From NCBI GenBank assembly GCA_950295325.1, contig OX485808.1, positions 376,501 to 440,500 on the forward strand: 64,000 nucleotides of DNA, written 5' to 3'. Below are positions 12,850-24,399 of the stretch, piece after piece. This stretch comes from Polytrichum commune. Lineage: Eukaryota > Streptophyta > Polytrichopsida > Polytrichales > Polytrichaceae. Made by a program: the position numbers and the translations under genes. Every line of letters starts with the position of its first letter. The first letter of the stretch is position 1. The notes beneath the pieces are model-generated. The model saw nothing but the letters and a program-made list of their open reading frames with translations. It ran no database searches and was not told where the DNA came from.

Positions 12850-13130
12850 TTCAAGGTTGCCACCAACGTGAGCATTTTTTAGTTGTTTCTAGTCAACTCA
12901 AGATTATGATGTTGCTTCGTTTTTTTAGTTGGTCTAAGTCTATATGTGATCCCAAGACATGCATACCAAGAATTAGAATAGCCCTCAAAGGCAAAGTTCG
13001 TAAACGAGCGCAGACATGCCAGCCAACACCTATCTCCCCCAAGGCCAAGCATCTACGTTCCCACATGATTGGTTGAAAATACCCGGTTCACCCAAATACC
13101 CCCAATATGGTTGAATAACATGAAGGGGTG
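12850..13130 (+). repeat. 5S-associated dispersed repeat, body only (copy D)
   Basis: It shares with 17700-17965 an upstream block ('gttgccacc..gtga', then 'tatg.tgttgctt') and a downstream block ('gccaacacctatctccccc' … 'ggttgaaaatacccggttcaccc'). The downstream block also precedes the 5S-like domain at 56573-56665. Here the copy stops before any 5S-like part and runs into unrelated sequence. Confidence 0.65.
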
Positions 13131-14580
13131 AAAGGGGTGAAAGGTCAACATGTGAGTAAATTGGCCCTATAACAAACACTTATAAGTCCGCATCTACTTG
13201 TGCCGTTGGATGGGGTCACAAATTTTCTCTTGCGGTTAGTAGTTGTGAATCACGTTGGATTGTTGTTTCAAGTGTCAAAATTGGAGTTTAGCTGCAAAAG
13301 TAATTTGAGGTCAAAGTGAGATTCTTCTTTATTTTGAAGAGATCGCATCTAGGCCCTCCTCATTGTGTTCAAATATTGAATAGAAAATGATGCATCTTTA
13401 TTTTGAAAGCATAGTCCAAGCTCATTGTAGTTCACATGTCTTTGTTTGTTTTTAACTACAAGCCTTGTCATATACAACGTGTATACATGGGTTCATAGAA
13501 GACTAATGTTTGATGAAGGTCCACATCTCTTACTATGTATGTGGATGGCAAGGCGAATGTCACAAAGTGAGAATCGAAGCCTCATGTGAAGAAGACGGGG
13601 ATAAGAATCAACAATAATTTCTCGCTAATCACAATAAACATCTCATTTCATCAACTAAACACCAATTAAACTAAACACTACGATGAGGATGTTACATGAC
13701 ACTTTGACACTATCTTAAAAGTCACAAAGACCACTCTACTTGACATGGCACACCAATTTCTTAATGCCACGATAAATAATATAGGTACCGTCGAATGTTT
13801 ATTGTATTGGTCATTCTTCATTATTTTGGGACATTGTGCATTGTTGGGTTTATGTTTACAATTCTCAATATCCCTTCCTTTTCTTCATATTCAATATGAA
13901 AAGTACAAAGTTATGAATATTGCGATGCTTATGTAAGCACGTGGAGGGTGGTGGGCCAAGTGTTGGGCCCCACGAACACAACCCCCCAATTGGAGAATGT
14001 AATGAAAGTAAAAGCGACTCACGGTTTCCATGAATGTGTAAAGTTGTAGAAAGGGGAAAAAAATCAACATAAAAATGTCTAGAAGTTTATGTTTTTTTTT
14101 ATATATATATAGGGCCTTATAGATGTCAATGGTAGATTAGTGCAAACCAAGTCCAAATTTAGTGTCGGGAAAAGGGAAAGGAATTGTTAGAATGTGAACT
14201 TCGAGAATTGAATTCATCCCAATTTGTTCATGAATCTCATTGGCTAATGCTTGGGTGTAGAGTGGGGCCTTTATACATAGCCCAAAATGGACGGGGCTTT
14301 TGGTGCAAAAATACTCCGTCGTAAGTTTAAATGGAGTAAGTTATGTTTTTGCACATGACAATGTCCGGATGGTAACGAGAACTGAATCTTGGGAACATAG
14401 CCTTTTCAAAGCTATCCCTAGAACGACACCACAAATGGAGGCCCCAATGAAAGCATTGCAATCCCATTAAACTCACCACCCGTTAGTGGCAAAGACGCCG
14501 CCCTAGATTCCAACACTAAGGTTACCTTTATTGCCCCCGGGTGCATTCCAATGAACTTGGAATTTTTCATATCATCCTCA
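13131..14580. other. Intergenic, nothing recognised
   Basis: No supported gene or element. There is an (AT)n run near 14100. The small frame at 13745-13936 has no support. Confidence 0.6.
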
Positions 14581-14883
14581 CTACATATACACTAAATACA
14601 AACGTATGCACTAAATATCAATAACCCTATGAAAGTAAGTAACATTAAATGTAAACTCAAACATTAAATATCAACTATGGTAATATGTGGAAGTTACATG
14701 TTCGAATTTAGTGTTAGTAAGGATATGACCAAAAAAAACAACAATGGTAAAAGGAGGATTCTAGCGTATCTTCTAGCATATCTTCTAACACTCATTATCA
14801 AGGAATTGAAAATTAGTGTTGAGTAGGGTAGGGTGGTAACAACGTTAAACATAATCAAACACTACATATCCTATTTATTGTAG
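14581..14883 (+). mobile_element. CTACACTA-terminal MITE, family 1, copy 2 (left end eroded)
   Basis: Collinear with 6926-7249 over nearly its full length, including the 'aaccctatgaaagtaagtaa' block and the paired 'tcttctagcatatcttctaa'. About 23 bp of the left terminal repeat is missing, so the copy opens CTACATATACACTAAAT. The right end reads back as CTACAATAAATAGGATATGT. Confidence 0.8.
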
Positions 14884-15145
14884 TACAAAACATGGCTCTT
14901 ATGAACATGAAAGAGAAGTCATTTCAACACAAAAGGAGTCATTTGCACTCTTGTCTAAAACTTGGCCCATGATGTCCAAGCCTTGATGTCGAGGAAATTT
15001 GAGCTCAATCTCGTTAACATTTGTTTTCATTAACCACCTACATGCAAAAGTCAAATGTGTGATGAAGGCATGGGAAGAAAGCATATCGTCATTCCAACAA
15101 AGTTTGAGAAGAACCAATGGCCGTGAAAGTTATTAAGATGGGCAA

Positions 15146-15391
15146 CAACACTAAATATGATATTTAGTATCACTTACTATTTGGAGTTACACAATGATGT
15201 ATTTTTTTTATTGATGTAATGTCTTATCAAGTAAAGTTGTTGTCGTTCTATAACGTCCAAACAAGTAATTTGACATTTGTTGGCAAGATATGAGATATAC
15301 GGTAAAAAATAATTAAAATAATAAAAATAATAAAGTATAGCATTGCGTAATTCCAAATAGTAAGTGACACTAGACATCATATTTAGTGTAG
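15146..15391 (+). mobile_element. CTACACTA-terminal MITE, family 3, copy 1
   Basis: Inverted arms of about 50 bp. The left arm runs through 'tatttagtatcacttacta' and 'tttggagttacacaatg'. The right arm runs back through 'cattgcgtaattccaaat' and 'agtaagtgacactag'. The partner copy is 35761-35971, with the same arms and an unrelated or deleted AT-rich centre. No coding capacity. Confidence 0.82.
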
Positions 15392-15998
15392 TTGCATATA
15401 TTTTTTACAATTTTGAATGATGGGATGGACATAGACCCTCAATTGAAATATACACACATGTACAAAATCGGGAAACATACATGCGAGAGTTTGGAAATTC
15501 AAATTGAAGTTCACATGCCTCTTCTAGAGACAGTCAAAGTTCATTGACTAGATGATGGATGTCTCTCGTATTGAACTTGAATGCTATCTTTGAAGCATGT
15601 TTTCTTTGAGTTGTTGGCCACACTGCTAAAGATAGCTTATTATTTCAATGGGAAATGCCCACGGGCAAGAGAACTTGCCTCCTTGCTCGGGTCTTAGTGG
15701 CCTTCTAAGAGAATCAAATTCACCTCGAAGCATTGTTCTCCTTTATATCAAATTGAAAGTTAACGGGACTTGCGCCTATCTCTTCTTGAAATGCATAAGA
15801 ATCAATATGCCAAGTTAGAGACCATATGACGATGTGAGGTGACGATTCAGAACACTCTCCCAACATATATCACCCCTCGGGTCACTGGGGGCAACAAAGG
15901 GTTAATCCTAGATGGATGCATGGATGTCATACTCCTCTATATCATATCAAGCCCTAAAGGTATGTCAGCCAAGTTATGTGACATATCACTCTTCTTAA

Positions 15999-16400
15999 GG
16001 TAGATGGGTCATAAATGGTTACTCTCTTCAACGAGCCAACTTCCTCCTAGGATATGATACACACAATTAGTATGAGATGCTTAGCGTATGCAGATCGAGG
16101 CCGTGACCACTTTCCTCATACTTTTTGGAGCCCAAATGAATAAATCTTCATCACCAAAGCAAAGATTTTTGTGCTCGTTAACTGGTCATATACGTCCCTC
16201 TGATTATGTTGACCATTGAGCCTAGAATGGTTATTGTACCTTTGAGCATGCAGTCCAATCTATTTTGGACACTTGTCATTTTGGCGTCTATTCTTGGAGC
16301 CATACCTAAAACACGTTCCACTCAAATGTGGGTGTATGATTGAGACAAGTAACCAAATTAGGCACCCCTACCTTAATTGGGCGGCTATTATATGGCAGCG
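15999..16400 (+). repeat. Dispersed repeat R1, copy 1
   Basis: About 400 bp aligning with 46128-46520, and in pieces with 41575-41770, 50610-51105 plus 51525-51720, and 51895-52060. Shared landmarks are 'tcctcctaggatatga', 'tttcctcata.tttttgga', 'gtgctc.t.aa.tggtcata', 'gttgac.attga.c.tagaa' and 'taccactcaaa..t.ggtg'. The element type is not identifiable: there is no clear terminal repeat and no coding frame. This may be a solo LTR or part of a larger element. Confidence 0.72.
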
Positions 16401-16664
16401 GTCATAGTCAACCATGTATCGTGTATTTTTGTCAGTCAAACTAGAATTCCACTATGAAGTAGCTTTCAATTGTTATTGATCTCAACTAATAAAATGAAGT
16501 CATCTTAAAGTTTGCTTTCTATTCCACTTTACAAATTTCATTAGTTTCAAACATTGAGGGTTTTTTTTATCAAATGTGCAAGTTCTATAGGTCTAAGAAT
16601 CTCACTACACTATGTTCCATATTTTTATATCAAAGTTACATATTTAGATACTATAGTACAAATT

Positions 16665-17300
16665 GGGGGACGTTAAAGTTTCCCCAACGAACTTATAGGG
16701 GAGGTAGATTCGGACTGGGGCAGCCGTCCGTCCAATTTTTTTAGATTTTATGGACCCGACCGAAAATTGTTGCCCCCCTGCCTGATTTCAAAAAAACCAT
16801 TGCCCTTGCATTCTTGAAGACCACTTATCCACAAATCCCATATTGAGTGCATTTCACCTTCAAGGTCCAAAATCAAATATATAGGTTCACTTCCATTGAG
16901 TAAATTAGCGATTGACTAGGATTTCATTTTCAAAATGAAACCGCCAATAAAGCATGTAAATAACTAGGAAGTCAAAAATATTATAAAACCCTCATTAGCA
17001 CCGAGGTTATGATTTTTGTGACTTGCCATTGCAAGGGTCTTTGTCATTCTTAAAATGGAACTAAATTTTGCAGCTTTATTTTTAGTGTGTTCAATATTCT
17101 TTTTAGTATGTTCAGCACTCAATATGGGATTTGTGGATAAGTGGTCTTCAAGAATGCAAGGGCAATGGTTTTTTTGAAGTCGGGCGGGCGGGCAACAATT
17201 TTCGGTCGGGTCCAGAAAATCTAAAAATTTTGGGTGGGCGGTTGCCCCTGCACGAATCTACCTCCCCTATAAGTTCGTTGGGGGAACTTTAACGTCCCCC
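16665..17300. mobile_element. Mutator-type (MULE) foldback element with 9-bp TSD
   Basis: 636 bp with very long terminal inverted repeats: 16665-16850 pairs with 17115-17300, about 186 bp each, at high identity. The ends read GGGGGACGTTAAAGTT inward from both sides. The 9-bp gtacaaatt is present on both sides, at 16656-16664 and 17301-17309. Long terminal repeats with a 9-bp duplication are diagnostic of the Mutator superfamily. The loop of about 264 bp has no coding frame, so it is non-autonomous. The close match of the arms suggests a fairly recent insertion, or hairpin-driven conversion between the arms. Confidence 0.92.
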
Positions 17301-17699
17301 GTACAAATTGCATGTAGGGGTACTTGATTGAAAAAATTGGAAGAAGCAAAAGATTAGAACTAACAATTTTGGGCTTGAAAGTACAAACAATAATAAGTCC
17401 ACCACGGGATTTTATTATTGTTGTGAAGTGTAATAAAAGAAAACATGCTATGAAAATATAGATTTATGCATCAATTTTGGACATAACAAAATTGTATATG
17501 TATGGGATATTTATGCGCATTTCTATTGGTGGAGTGTATGACAGAAATGACATACATACTGGTTTTTAATGTGAATTACATCAATTGTGCCATGTGTTAG
17601 TTGCATGCACATTTTGTTGTTTGTGGGGAATACACAATTAGAATAATCATTAGCAATATTTTGCAATTGCATTGGACCTTCTCAAAGAGGGAAATACGA

Positions 17700-17965
17700 C
17701 GACGGTGTTGCCACCGGTGTGAATTATGGTGTTGTTTCATTCCGAGCTAGTACAAATGCACACATAATTTTGAATAAGGCATTGCAAGAACTAGCGGCGC
17801 CCCGACAACTATTGTTTTTTTTTTAAGGTGAACACCTTGAACATGCATAGACAAGCCAACTGACACCTATCTTCCCCCGGGGGCATGCCCTTGGGTTTGC
17901 ACATGGTTGGTTGAAAACATCCATCTCACCTGGATACCCTCACTATGATTTAGGTGGATCACAGT
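17700..17965 (+). repeat. 5S-associated dispersed repeat, body only (copy C)
   Basis: It aligns with 12850-13130 through 'ttgccacc.gtgtgaattatg' and again through 'gacaagccaactgacacct'. It then shares 'ggttggttgaaaacatcca' … 'gattta.gtggatcaca' with the region preceding the 5S-like domain at 56573. At the point where the 5S-like part should begin the sequence changes to a different repeat (17975 onward), so the copy is truncated or interrupted. Confidence 0.65.
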
Positions 17966-17974
17966 TGGTAGACT

Positions 17975-18270
17975 ACACCCACTGTAATTTTGACACACCA
18001 CAATAATTTTGGTGAATGTAGTTAGTCTCGACACAACCATGTTTTGTGACCACAATCTCCATGTTCAAATCTAAGAACATGGAATCAAAGTTCTATTTTC
18101 ATTACATTAATTATTAAAGGTTGGAACTATAGTATAAATATAATAACGTTTCAATTATTTTTGAATTTCATCACTTTATATTCTACATATTAAGAATTAT
18201 TACCTTATATGCCGTCCAAACTTTCAACACCTACTTAGAATATTGCGGGTCATGGTATTTCCCACTATGT
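17975..18270 (+). repeat. SINE-like dispersed repeat, copy 1 (partner 39077-39345)
   Basis: The two loci align loosely over about 280 bp. They start at 'cactg.aat.ttgacatacca', pass through a GTTCAAATC-type box at 18062-18070 (39153-39161 in the partner) and 'agaacatggaatcaaag', and end near 'atggtattt'. The GTTCAAATC string resembles a pol III B box, which suggests a tRNA-derived SINE. I cannot identify a convincing A box. Confidence 0.5.
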
Positions 18271-18562
18271 TAACTTTTATCCCATTATAACAAGTTTAGA
18301 AGATGGGGTTCTATTTCCTTGAAGGTTTTTTGTTTGTTGCAGTTTCATAAAACCTAGAATGCAAAATTTTGATCCACTTCATTTGATTAATCAAAGAGTG
18401 AAACTCTTTCCATCTCTCAGGGAAGAAACTAGATTCCCTCCACCTCAAACATTTATTTTCAAATGCACATGTGAAATGTAATTGAAGCAACCATGGAGAC
18501 CACCACAACACATGGTCATTGTTGGTTACTGCACTTCAAATCAAAGACTTGCCATCAAAATT

Positions 18563-18690
18563 GAATGGCGGTGTGAACCAAAGTGGGATCTCTGCCCATT
18601 CTCAACCAATGATCAAATTTAAAAAATGGTGGTCATGGTCCACGGTCACTACATGTCATGTAAACTAGCCCTCAAAGCTTCCTTTGGAAA
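18563..18690 (+). repeat. Dispersed repeat R2, partial copy
   Basis: It shares 'ctcaaccaatga' … 'gtggtcatggtc' … 'taaactagccct' with 19425-19610 and 35612-35760. Boundaries are not defined. No coding frame. Confidence 0.55.
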
Positions 18691-19424
18691 ATAAGAACGT
18701 TGCGAGGGTCTTAGGGAGGGGGGTCCACCCCAAGTGTAGACTTGCCATAAAGTGCAACTTAGTTATTTGACTTTGTTGGCAAAGTGGTCCACCTTTGTTG
18801 GAAATTTCAACTCCACTAGACTTGACCCCCCATGCCCCCCCCCTTATCATGTATGCCTTTGGTACAATCACACTCTTTATTCTCTTTTCCTCCTTACAAA
18901 GTTCCCACAAAGGGATGGTATGATGAAGAGTGGGTTCGCACTAGGATGCAAGACCCAATGGAACTCCGAAATCGAGCGATCCTATTGGTCGAGAGAAATT
19001 GTTTTGGAACCAAGGGGTATGCACCAGGGTCCAGGTCCAAGGTATGAATAAAATGAAATGGAAGTAAGGGTGGTTTGACTTAAGTGACCAGTGACCGCAA
19101 GAAAGAATGAAATTTTTATTTATTGTGGTCATGGTTGATGGTCGACAATCTGAAGACCACGACGGAGAGAAATTTACGTCACATTTTGAAAAGCCTTGGT
19201 CACATGTATTGTAAAGTGGACTTAGATTGGGAAATAATGTTTTTAATGGAAGTAAAAAAGACTACACAAACGTTGATTCTTATTGACTAATGTTTAGTAC
19301 TTCTATGATTTAAAAATACATTATGCTATTTTTAATTTTTTTACAAGGTTACCTTCTGGTTGAGACAACCTATCAGGTTATCTTGCTACAAAATTAAAGT
19401 GATTACGAATCAATATTTATTTAT

Positions 19425-19610
19425 GGGCATGTAGGATTCTATGTCACTTCCTCAACCATTTTCTGACATGCTCATCTCATGATCACTTCTAGTTTAGGTG
19501 ACCACGTGTAAAACAAAGTGGAACCACCACTCATTTCTTAACCAATGAGATTCTAGAAATCAATGGTCATGGTCATTGGTCAATATTGTAAATTGGCCCT
19601 ACAATGGCAT
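19425..19610 (+). repeat. Dispersed repeat R2, copy 2
   Basis: It aligns with 35612-35760 over 'catgtaggattctatgtca', 'ttaggtgacc', 'ccactcatttcttaaccaat' and 'gtcatggtca'. In the 35.6-kb copy a family-3 MITE has inserted right after the last block. The copy here shows the uninterrupted arrangement. Confidence 0.6.
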
Positions 19611-20439
19611 CACTTGCCCCCTAAATCTTAGCGGTCCTCGTTGAAAGGGAATAAAAAATTAAAAAAATTAAATAATCCTTCGTCGTTGAGAAACCATACT
19701 TCAAGCTCCAGTCCAATCTTGAGTCCGAAAGTCAGGTCCGATAAAGGGTGTTTTGGACTCCAAGTTTCTTGGATTTTGTCTAGTGTAGACCCACCCCAAG
19801 GTACGCAGTCTCGATATAGGCCACAAATAGTTATGGTTGTTGGATCTCATTGAGAATTGCAAATCACAAAGATTGTGGATCCAAGCTCCAATATTAGAGT
19901 TGATGAGATGCAAAAGTTGCAAAAAACAATTGTAAAAGTTTGTTTTTTCCCCTTTGTACAATCATATGACCCTCCTCCTAGCTATGTTCATCGTTGAACC
20001 TACAATGGTTTGTAGTATATTTTAAACATACAATTGTAACACTTCAATATCATGCTGACAAATGTTTTTTCAGTGTCCTTTCTTAACCATTTACTGTTTG
20101 AGTTTATTTTCCATATGGTCAACATTTCACCACTCATTTGTGATAATTTTATCCCTCTAGTAACAACACGAGCACATCATTAACCTATTTATTCATTATT
20201 TATTTTACTTAATAATATGAATTCAAAACCTTTTACAAATTGTGTAACATAATTATAAGAACTCCATGGTAAGGTCAAAAATATAGTTTATTTCATGCTT
20301 CAAATTCTTTTGGCAATCCTCATATGACCAAAATTGAGAGAGGTGATTTGTCACTTCAAGATTCAACCCTTTTGGCACATGTATTCTTAATTATTATAAA
20401 CTCTCAAATGGATAACAAACAACTCAATCATGTTGCATT

Positions 20440-20780
20440 TCAATATAAGGTCCACATGCCTAATTTGGTTACTTGTCTTAAACGGACACCTATATATTGA
20501 GGTGTGTGGTTATGTGTGGATCTAAGAACGAACACCATAAAGACGCGTGCTTAAAAGAGATTGGACCACATGCTCCTATGTTATTATCTTATTCTAGACT
20601 CAACAATTTACATTATACGGGGCAACATATATGATCATTTGATAAGAGGGGAGAATTGTCAAGGTGAATATTCGTTTGCGTTATAAATTTTCTTTAAAAA
20701 AACCATGGACATGATTTGGAATTGCTAGTTACCTCACACTAAATGTGTGCTTCATATCCTCCAACAAGTAGGTGCAAAGC
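20440..20780 (+). repeat. Dispersed repeat R3, copy 1; partial second copy at 20838-20990
   Basis: This block aligns with 29615-29965, with landmarks 'ggacacctata', 'gtgtggatctaagaacga', 'cgtg.ttaaaagagattgga' and 'tttcatatcctcc'. A further diverged partial copy follows at 20838-20990 ('cgaacacctacgtgttga' … 'gtgtttaaaggagagtggac'). The local doubling suggests tandem duplication or repeated insertion. No coding frame. Confidence 0.62.
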
Positions 20781-21259
20781 TAAAAGTGTCCTTATGAAGT
20801 CCAATTGCCTTACACCCTTCTTATTTACTCATAAGTCATGCAAGCCGGTTGAATAAGGCATACAAGTATTATTCGGTCACTTTTCTTAACCGAACACCTA
20901 CGTGTTGATCAACGTATGGTTAAGTGAGGGTCAACTAACAAACACCATAAAAAAGACATGTGTTTAAAGGAGAGTGGACCACGCCTTCAAACATTAACAA
21001 CTTCTCCACACTCGACAGTTAACATGACTGGGAGGACCTTCGTAACCATCCAAAATAATCAACAAACATACACTTCCAAGAACCATACCTAAAATCAGGA
21101 AAGCTCCAACGTTCAAACCGATTTTTGTTCACGCTTCATCACAAATTCGTGAATGCAACACAAATTTCATCGTAGAAATCTTGGAATTGGCAAGAATCGG
21201 CAAGAATCGGGGGGCATGGAAAACAAACCTTATTGAATGATGCCAACCGTAGGGAACAC

Positions 21260-21960
21260 CTCAAATGTGTGTGTATACATGCATATATATATTTGTATAT
21301 AGGAAAAGAGAGAGAGAGAGAGAGGTATGGTAGCCCACATTCCCATGCGTTTCCAAGTTGTGGAGAGCATCCAATGATGTGAAGTGTGTCTTATTACCAA
21401 ATCCAATTCCCCATTTGGACTTGAATCGGGCTACGTAGAATCCACTTATGTAATGAATGCTTGTGGTGGGTGGGCCGTTGAAGCCAAGGCCCACAAAGCG
21501 ACTCGGACCAATTCGAAGCCCCACTGCCCCACCTCCCCTCATGCCCTTTTCCCCGTTCCGTTACAAGGATGACAGGATGAAAAGGCGTCGGATGAACACC
21601 CTTGGCCATTCACCACTCACCACACGGGAAGGGGTGAACGGACGGACGGACGGATGAGAGTTGCCACAATCATGTTAAGGGGGGGGGGGGGGGGCTAGGG
21701 TGGGGCCCAAAAGTAACTTTAGGGGGAAAAGGTTGTGGCTGTACTTTTTACTACCTGACCGCCCGCCCTTTCGCTCTCTCTCTCTCTCTCTGGCCCGATC
21801 GACCTGCAATGATGCTCTTTGGCAAGCGTCCAATAAAGGAGGCAAATCCGGTTTGGGCCAATGAGGGGGCCCCGCACACCCCCACCCTCCGATCGCATGG
21901 GATGCCGGCCCTCGTAACGGAACAACGCCTTCCATCCATTTCGTAGCCTACGTCTTTTGG
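21260..21960. other. CpG-retaining GC-rich segment with (GA)n and poly-G runs
   Basis: It contains (GA)n at 21307-21324, a GGAC/GGAT repeat at about 21640-21656, a run of about 16 G at 21679-21694 and (CT)n at 21774-21791. The overlapping open frames on both strands (up to 98 codons) are driven by these simple repeats. The block at 21837-21906 recurs at 50260-50328. It could be a gene-proximal or recently inserted segment, but no gene is recognised. Confidence 0.5.
21837..21906 (+). repeat. GC-rich dispersed repeat, copy 1 (partner 50260-50328)
   Basis: The two 70-bp blocks match at most positions: 'aggc.aatccggt' … 'gggccc.cacac' … 'ccaccctccgatc.catg'. Both lie downstream of a poly-G run and near a (GA)n/(CT)n tract, so a larger element is probably shared. 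Its ends are not visible to me. Confidence 0.7.
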
Positions 21961-23432
21961 ATGAAAGTGAGCGGGATGGATCTCATATACATGTGTATAT
22001 ATCCTATGGACGCGAACTCCGTCTTCGATAGACTATGTCCTTTTTGGTCTTATAATGCAGTTGAAAACGAAGCACACTATTGTGTGTGTGTGTTGGAGTG
22101 TCCCCTGTGTAATCCCATCACATGTACGTTTTCATCACTCTTTGAGAATGCAGTGTTGGGAAACCTCAAGTCTTTCTTTCAATCATATCAACAGGTTGAG
22201 GTTAGTCTCTATCTTATGAAGGGTATCACACTTCCGTCACTCCAAGGAATGAACTAGTTTGAAACCATCGTATTGTACTTTCAGTCTCCACTAGTCTTTT
22301 GGGTTCTTGAACTCTAAAAATCAATTTTAGTTCATTGCGGCGGGGGTGGGTGGAGATTCCTTTACACTTGGTTATAAATGTTGGAGTTGGTTCTCATGTG
22401 ATATCATCTTTAAGAGAATGCTAACTCTTATCCTTTTGCCAAGTTTCGTGTAAGAGGGAGGCTAATGGTCTAGGATATGAGTGCGATAATTTGAGCAAGT
22501 GGATTGGGGAGGACATGGGTACGTAAATCTTAGCAAGGAAGAAGACCGTTGGGTTCACATGAGCGGGAACATGAGTTGCAATAGTAGTGCATATTCGTGA
22601 GAATATGGCTCTTCTTGATGTCTTGTTTGAAAAATCTATACAAGCTTCCAAATGCCAATCTCAAATTTAGGATGGAAGGAGGAGATGTACACTTGTAAGT
22701 AACAATTTCCCACGGCTATTGTGCCCACGATGTTGCTTTCACCATCAAGTACGTTTGTACCATGGAGAACATGCAACTTACCCTCTATAACTCAAATGAT
22801 TGAACCATATAGATAGATAGATTTCACAAAGCTAATCAATAGACAAGGGGGTATTTGTCCCTTGTTATTAGAGTTGTTATGAGCATTCTAGAAATTTTAA
22901 TACCATGATAGATTCTAAGAGTCTTTTCAGTTGTTTATGCTCAATGTTGTCTTATGACAAACATAGAGAGGTACACTCAAAATAAAAATATAGTGTAAAA
23001 ATGAACGAGCCAAACCGCAACTCAAATCCTCTTATAAATACCATACACATATATACATTCACTCTCAAAATTGAGTCAATCAATAAAACAACAAGTTTAT
23101 GGAAGTCATGTCTAGAATAGTATTGGTCTTTTTGTCAAACTGCAAATTGGGTTAGATGTGCAACCGAGATGGTTGTTATTCTTCCAGATTTTAGCTTGAG
23201 TACTATAGCAACAAGAGAGAAATTTCATTTTGAATGAATTTAGGTCCATCGACTCAACTTTGAAATTATTTTCATTGCTCACCTTTAATTGCAAGGATAA
23301 GTTCATAGCGCGGCTTATGGTTCTTCCTCTCACTTCCAATTAGTAGTGCGGTCTCGTAGGATAATTTCTCTTACAGTTGTGAAGGTATTCTTTATCCATG
23401 AAAGCATTACTATAGGAGAAGAGGTTGAATGC
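21961..23432. other. Intergenic, nothing recognised
   Basis: AT-rich sequence with only short frames (largest 98 codons, 21961-22257 +), none resembling a known protein. No terminal repeats or RNA genes seen. Confidence 0.55.
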
Positions 23433-24396
23433 TATGGCCCATTTGTAGCATGGGCGTAGCACACGTGAAGTATCGAATTTGTTGGGTATCCCTCAATCTA
23501 CATGCTATAGGATTTATAGGGAGTGTGTTCCTCATGTGAAGCCTTGAAGAGGAAGGAAGGAGGGCGCCTGAGAAGCATTACCTCTGCTCAACAAGGAGCA
23601 TGTGTAAGAGCCATCACAATCGGTGGACTAGATAATGGTGTGGAAGTGAGGTATGCTCGAGTGAACACCTGATTGTGACAGTGAGCACCAACATAGTGAG
23701 GCATGCACTTCATGAAGCATGTTTTGGGTCATTAAAGAAGTAGAATAAGTCGTTGCTCACGACCAAGAATGTGCGTTACAAGTTGGAATTTGCTCAATGT
23801 CATCAAGATTGGACTATCCATGGTTGGTGTAGGGTGATTTTCAGTGATGAGACTAAGATCAATCGAAATCAATGTAATGATTGCACTTGGTGTTGGGTGA
23901 AGGATGGTGAATCTTGATTACAAGCTCATCATGTAAGTCAGATAATAAAACATGAATGTGGTGCAATTTATGTGTGGGGTTGTATGACTTCCCATGGCAT
24001 GGGTTACACATGTGCACAATAGATGAGAAGATGACACAAGCTCTGTATCTTCGCATTCTTCAAGATAGGGTCATGAAGACAATTGAACGGTACCACTTCG
24101 ACCCTTCATGTGTCATATTTCAGCATGATATTGATTCTAAACATATTACAAAATTAATCATGTTGTGGTTGTCAATGCAAAGAATTGATGTACTTACCTG
24201 GCCTCCTCAACCGCTTCACCTACATCCAATGGAGCATGTGTGGACACTTGTGGGATGGAAATCAAATGAGTATCCAATGCTAACCAAAGGAATGCTTCAA
24301 TTTTGGGAGCATGTGCAAACTTCTTTCCATTCCATCAATCTTGAGCAATGTCAAAAGTTCTATCATAGCATGCCCAATCTATCCAAGTTGTTTTAG
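23433..24396 (+). pseudogene. Tc1/mariner-superfamily (DD34E) transposase pseudogene
   Basis: Read through breaks, this is the catalytic and DNA-binding part of a Tc1-like transposase, a cut-and-paste nuclease acting on its own terminal repeats. Visible landmarks are STREVSNLLGIPQSTCYRIY (helix-turn-helix region, about 23448-23510), VIFSDETKIN with the first catalytic Asp (about 23837), WGCMTSHGMGY (about 23973), IFQHDIDSKH with the second Asp (about 24125) and HPMEHVW with the Glu (about 24230). Exactly 34 residues separate the second Asp from the Glu, which gives the DD34E class. It is dead: an in-frame stop replaces the Trp expected near 23445, other stops lie in the region 23540-23740 and near 23917, and a frameshift lies near 24016-24020. 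The last intact stretch ends at a stop at 24396. I could not find its terminal repeats. The best family resemblance I recall is to Tc1-like proteins of fungi and other non-seed-plant lineages. Confidence 0.9.
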
Positions 24397-24399
24397 CTT

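Noticed and set aside
23956-24396. 146-codon frame as an independent intact gene
   Set aside because: Its first 20 or so residues are an out-of-frame reading. The rest is the C-terminal part of the broken Tc1 transposase after a frameshift.
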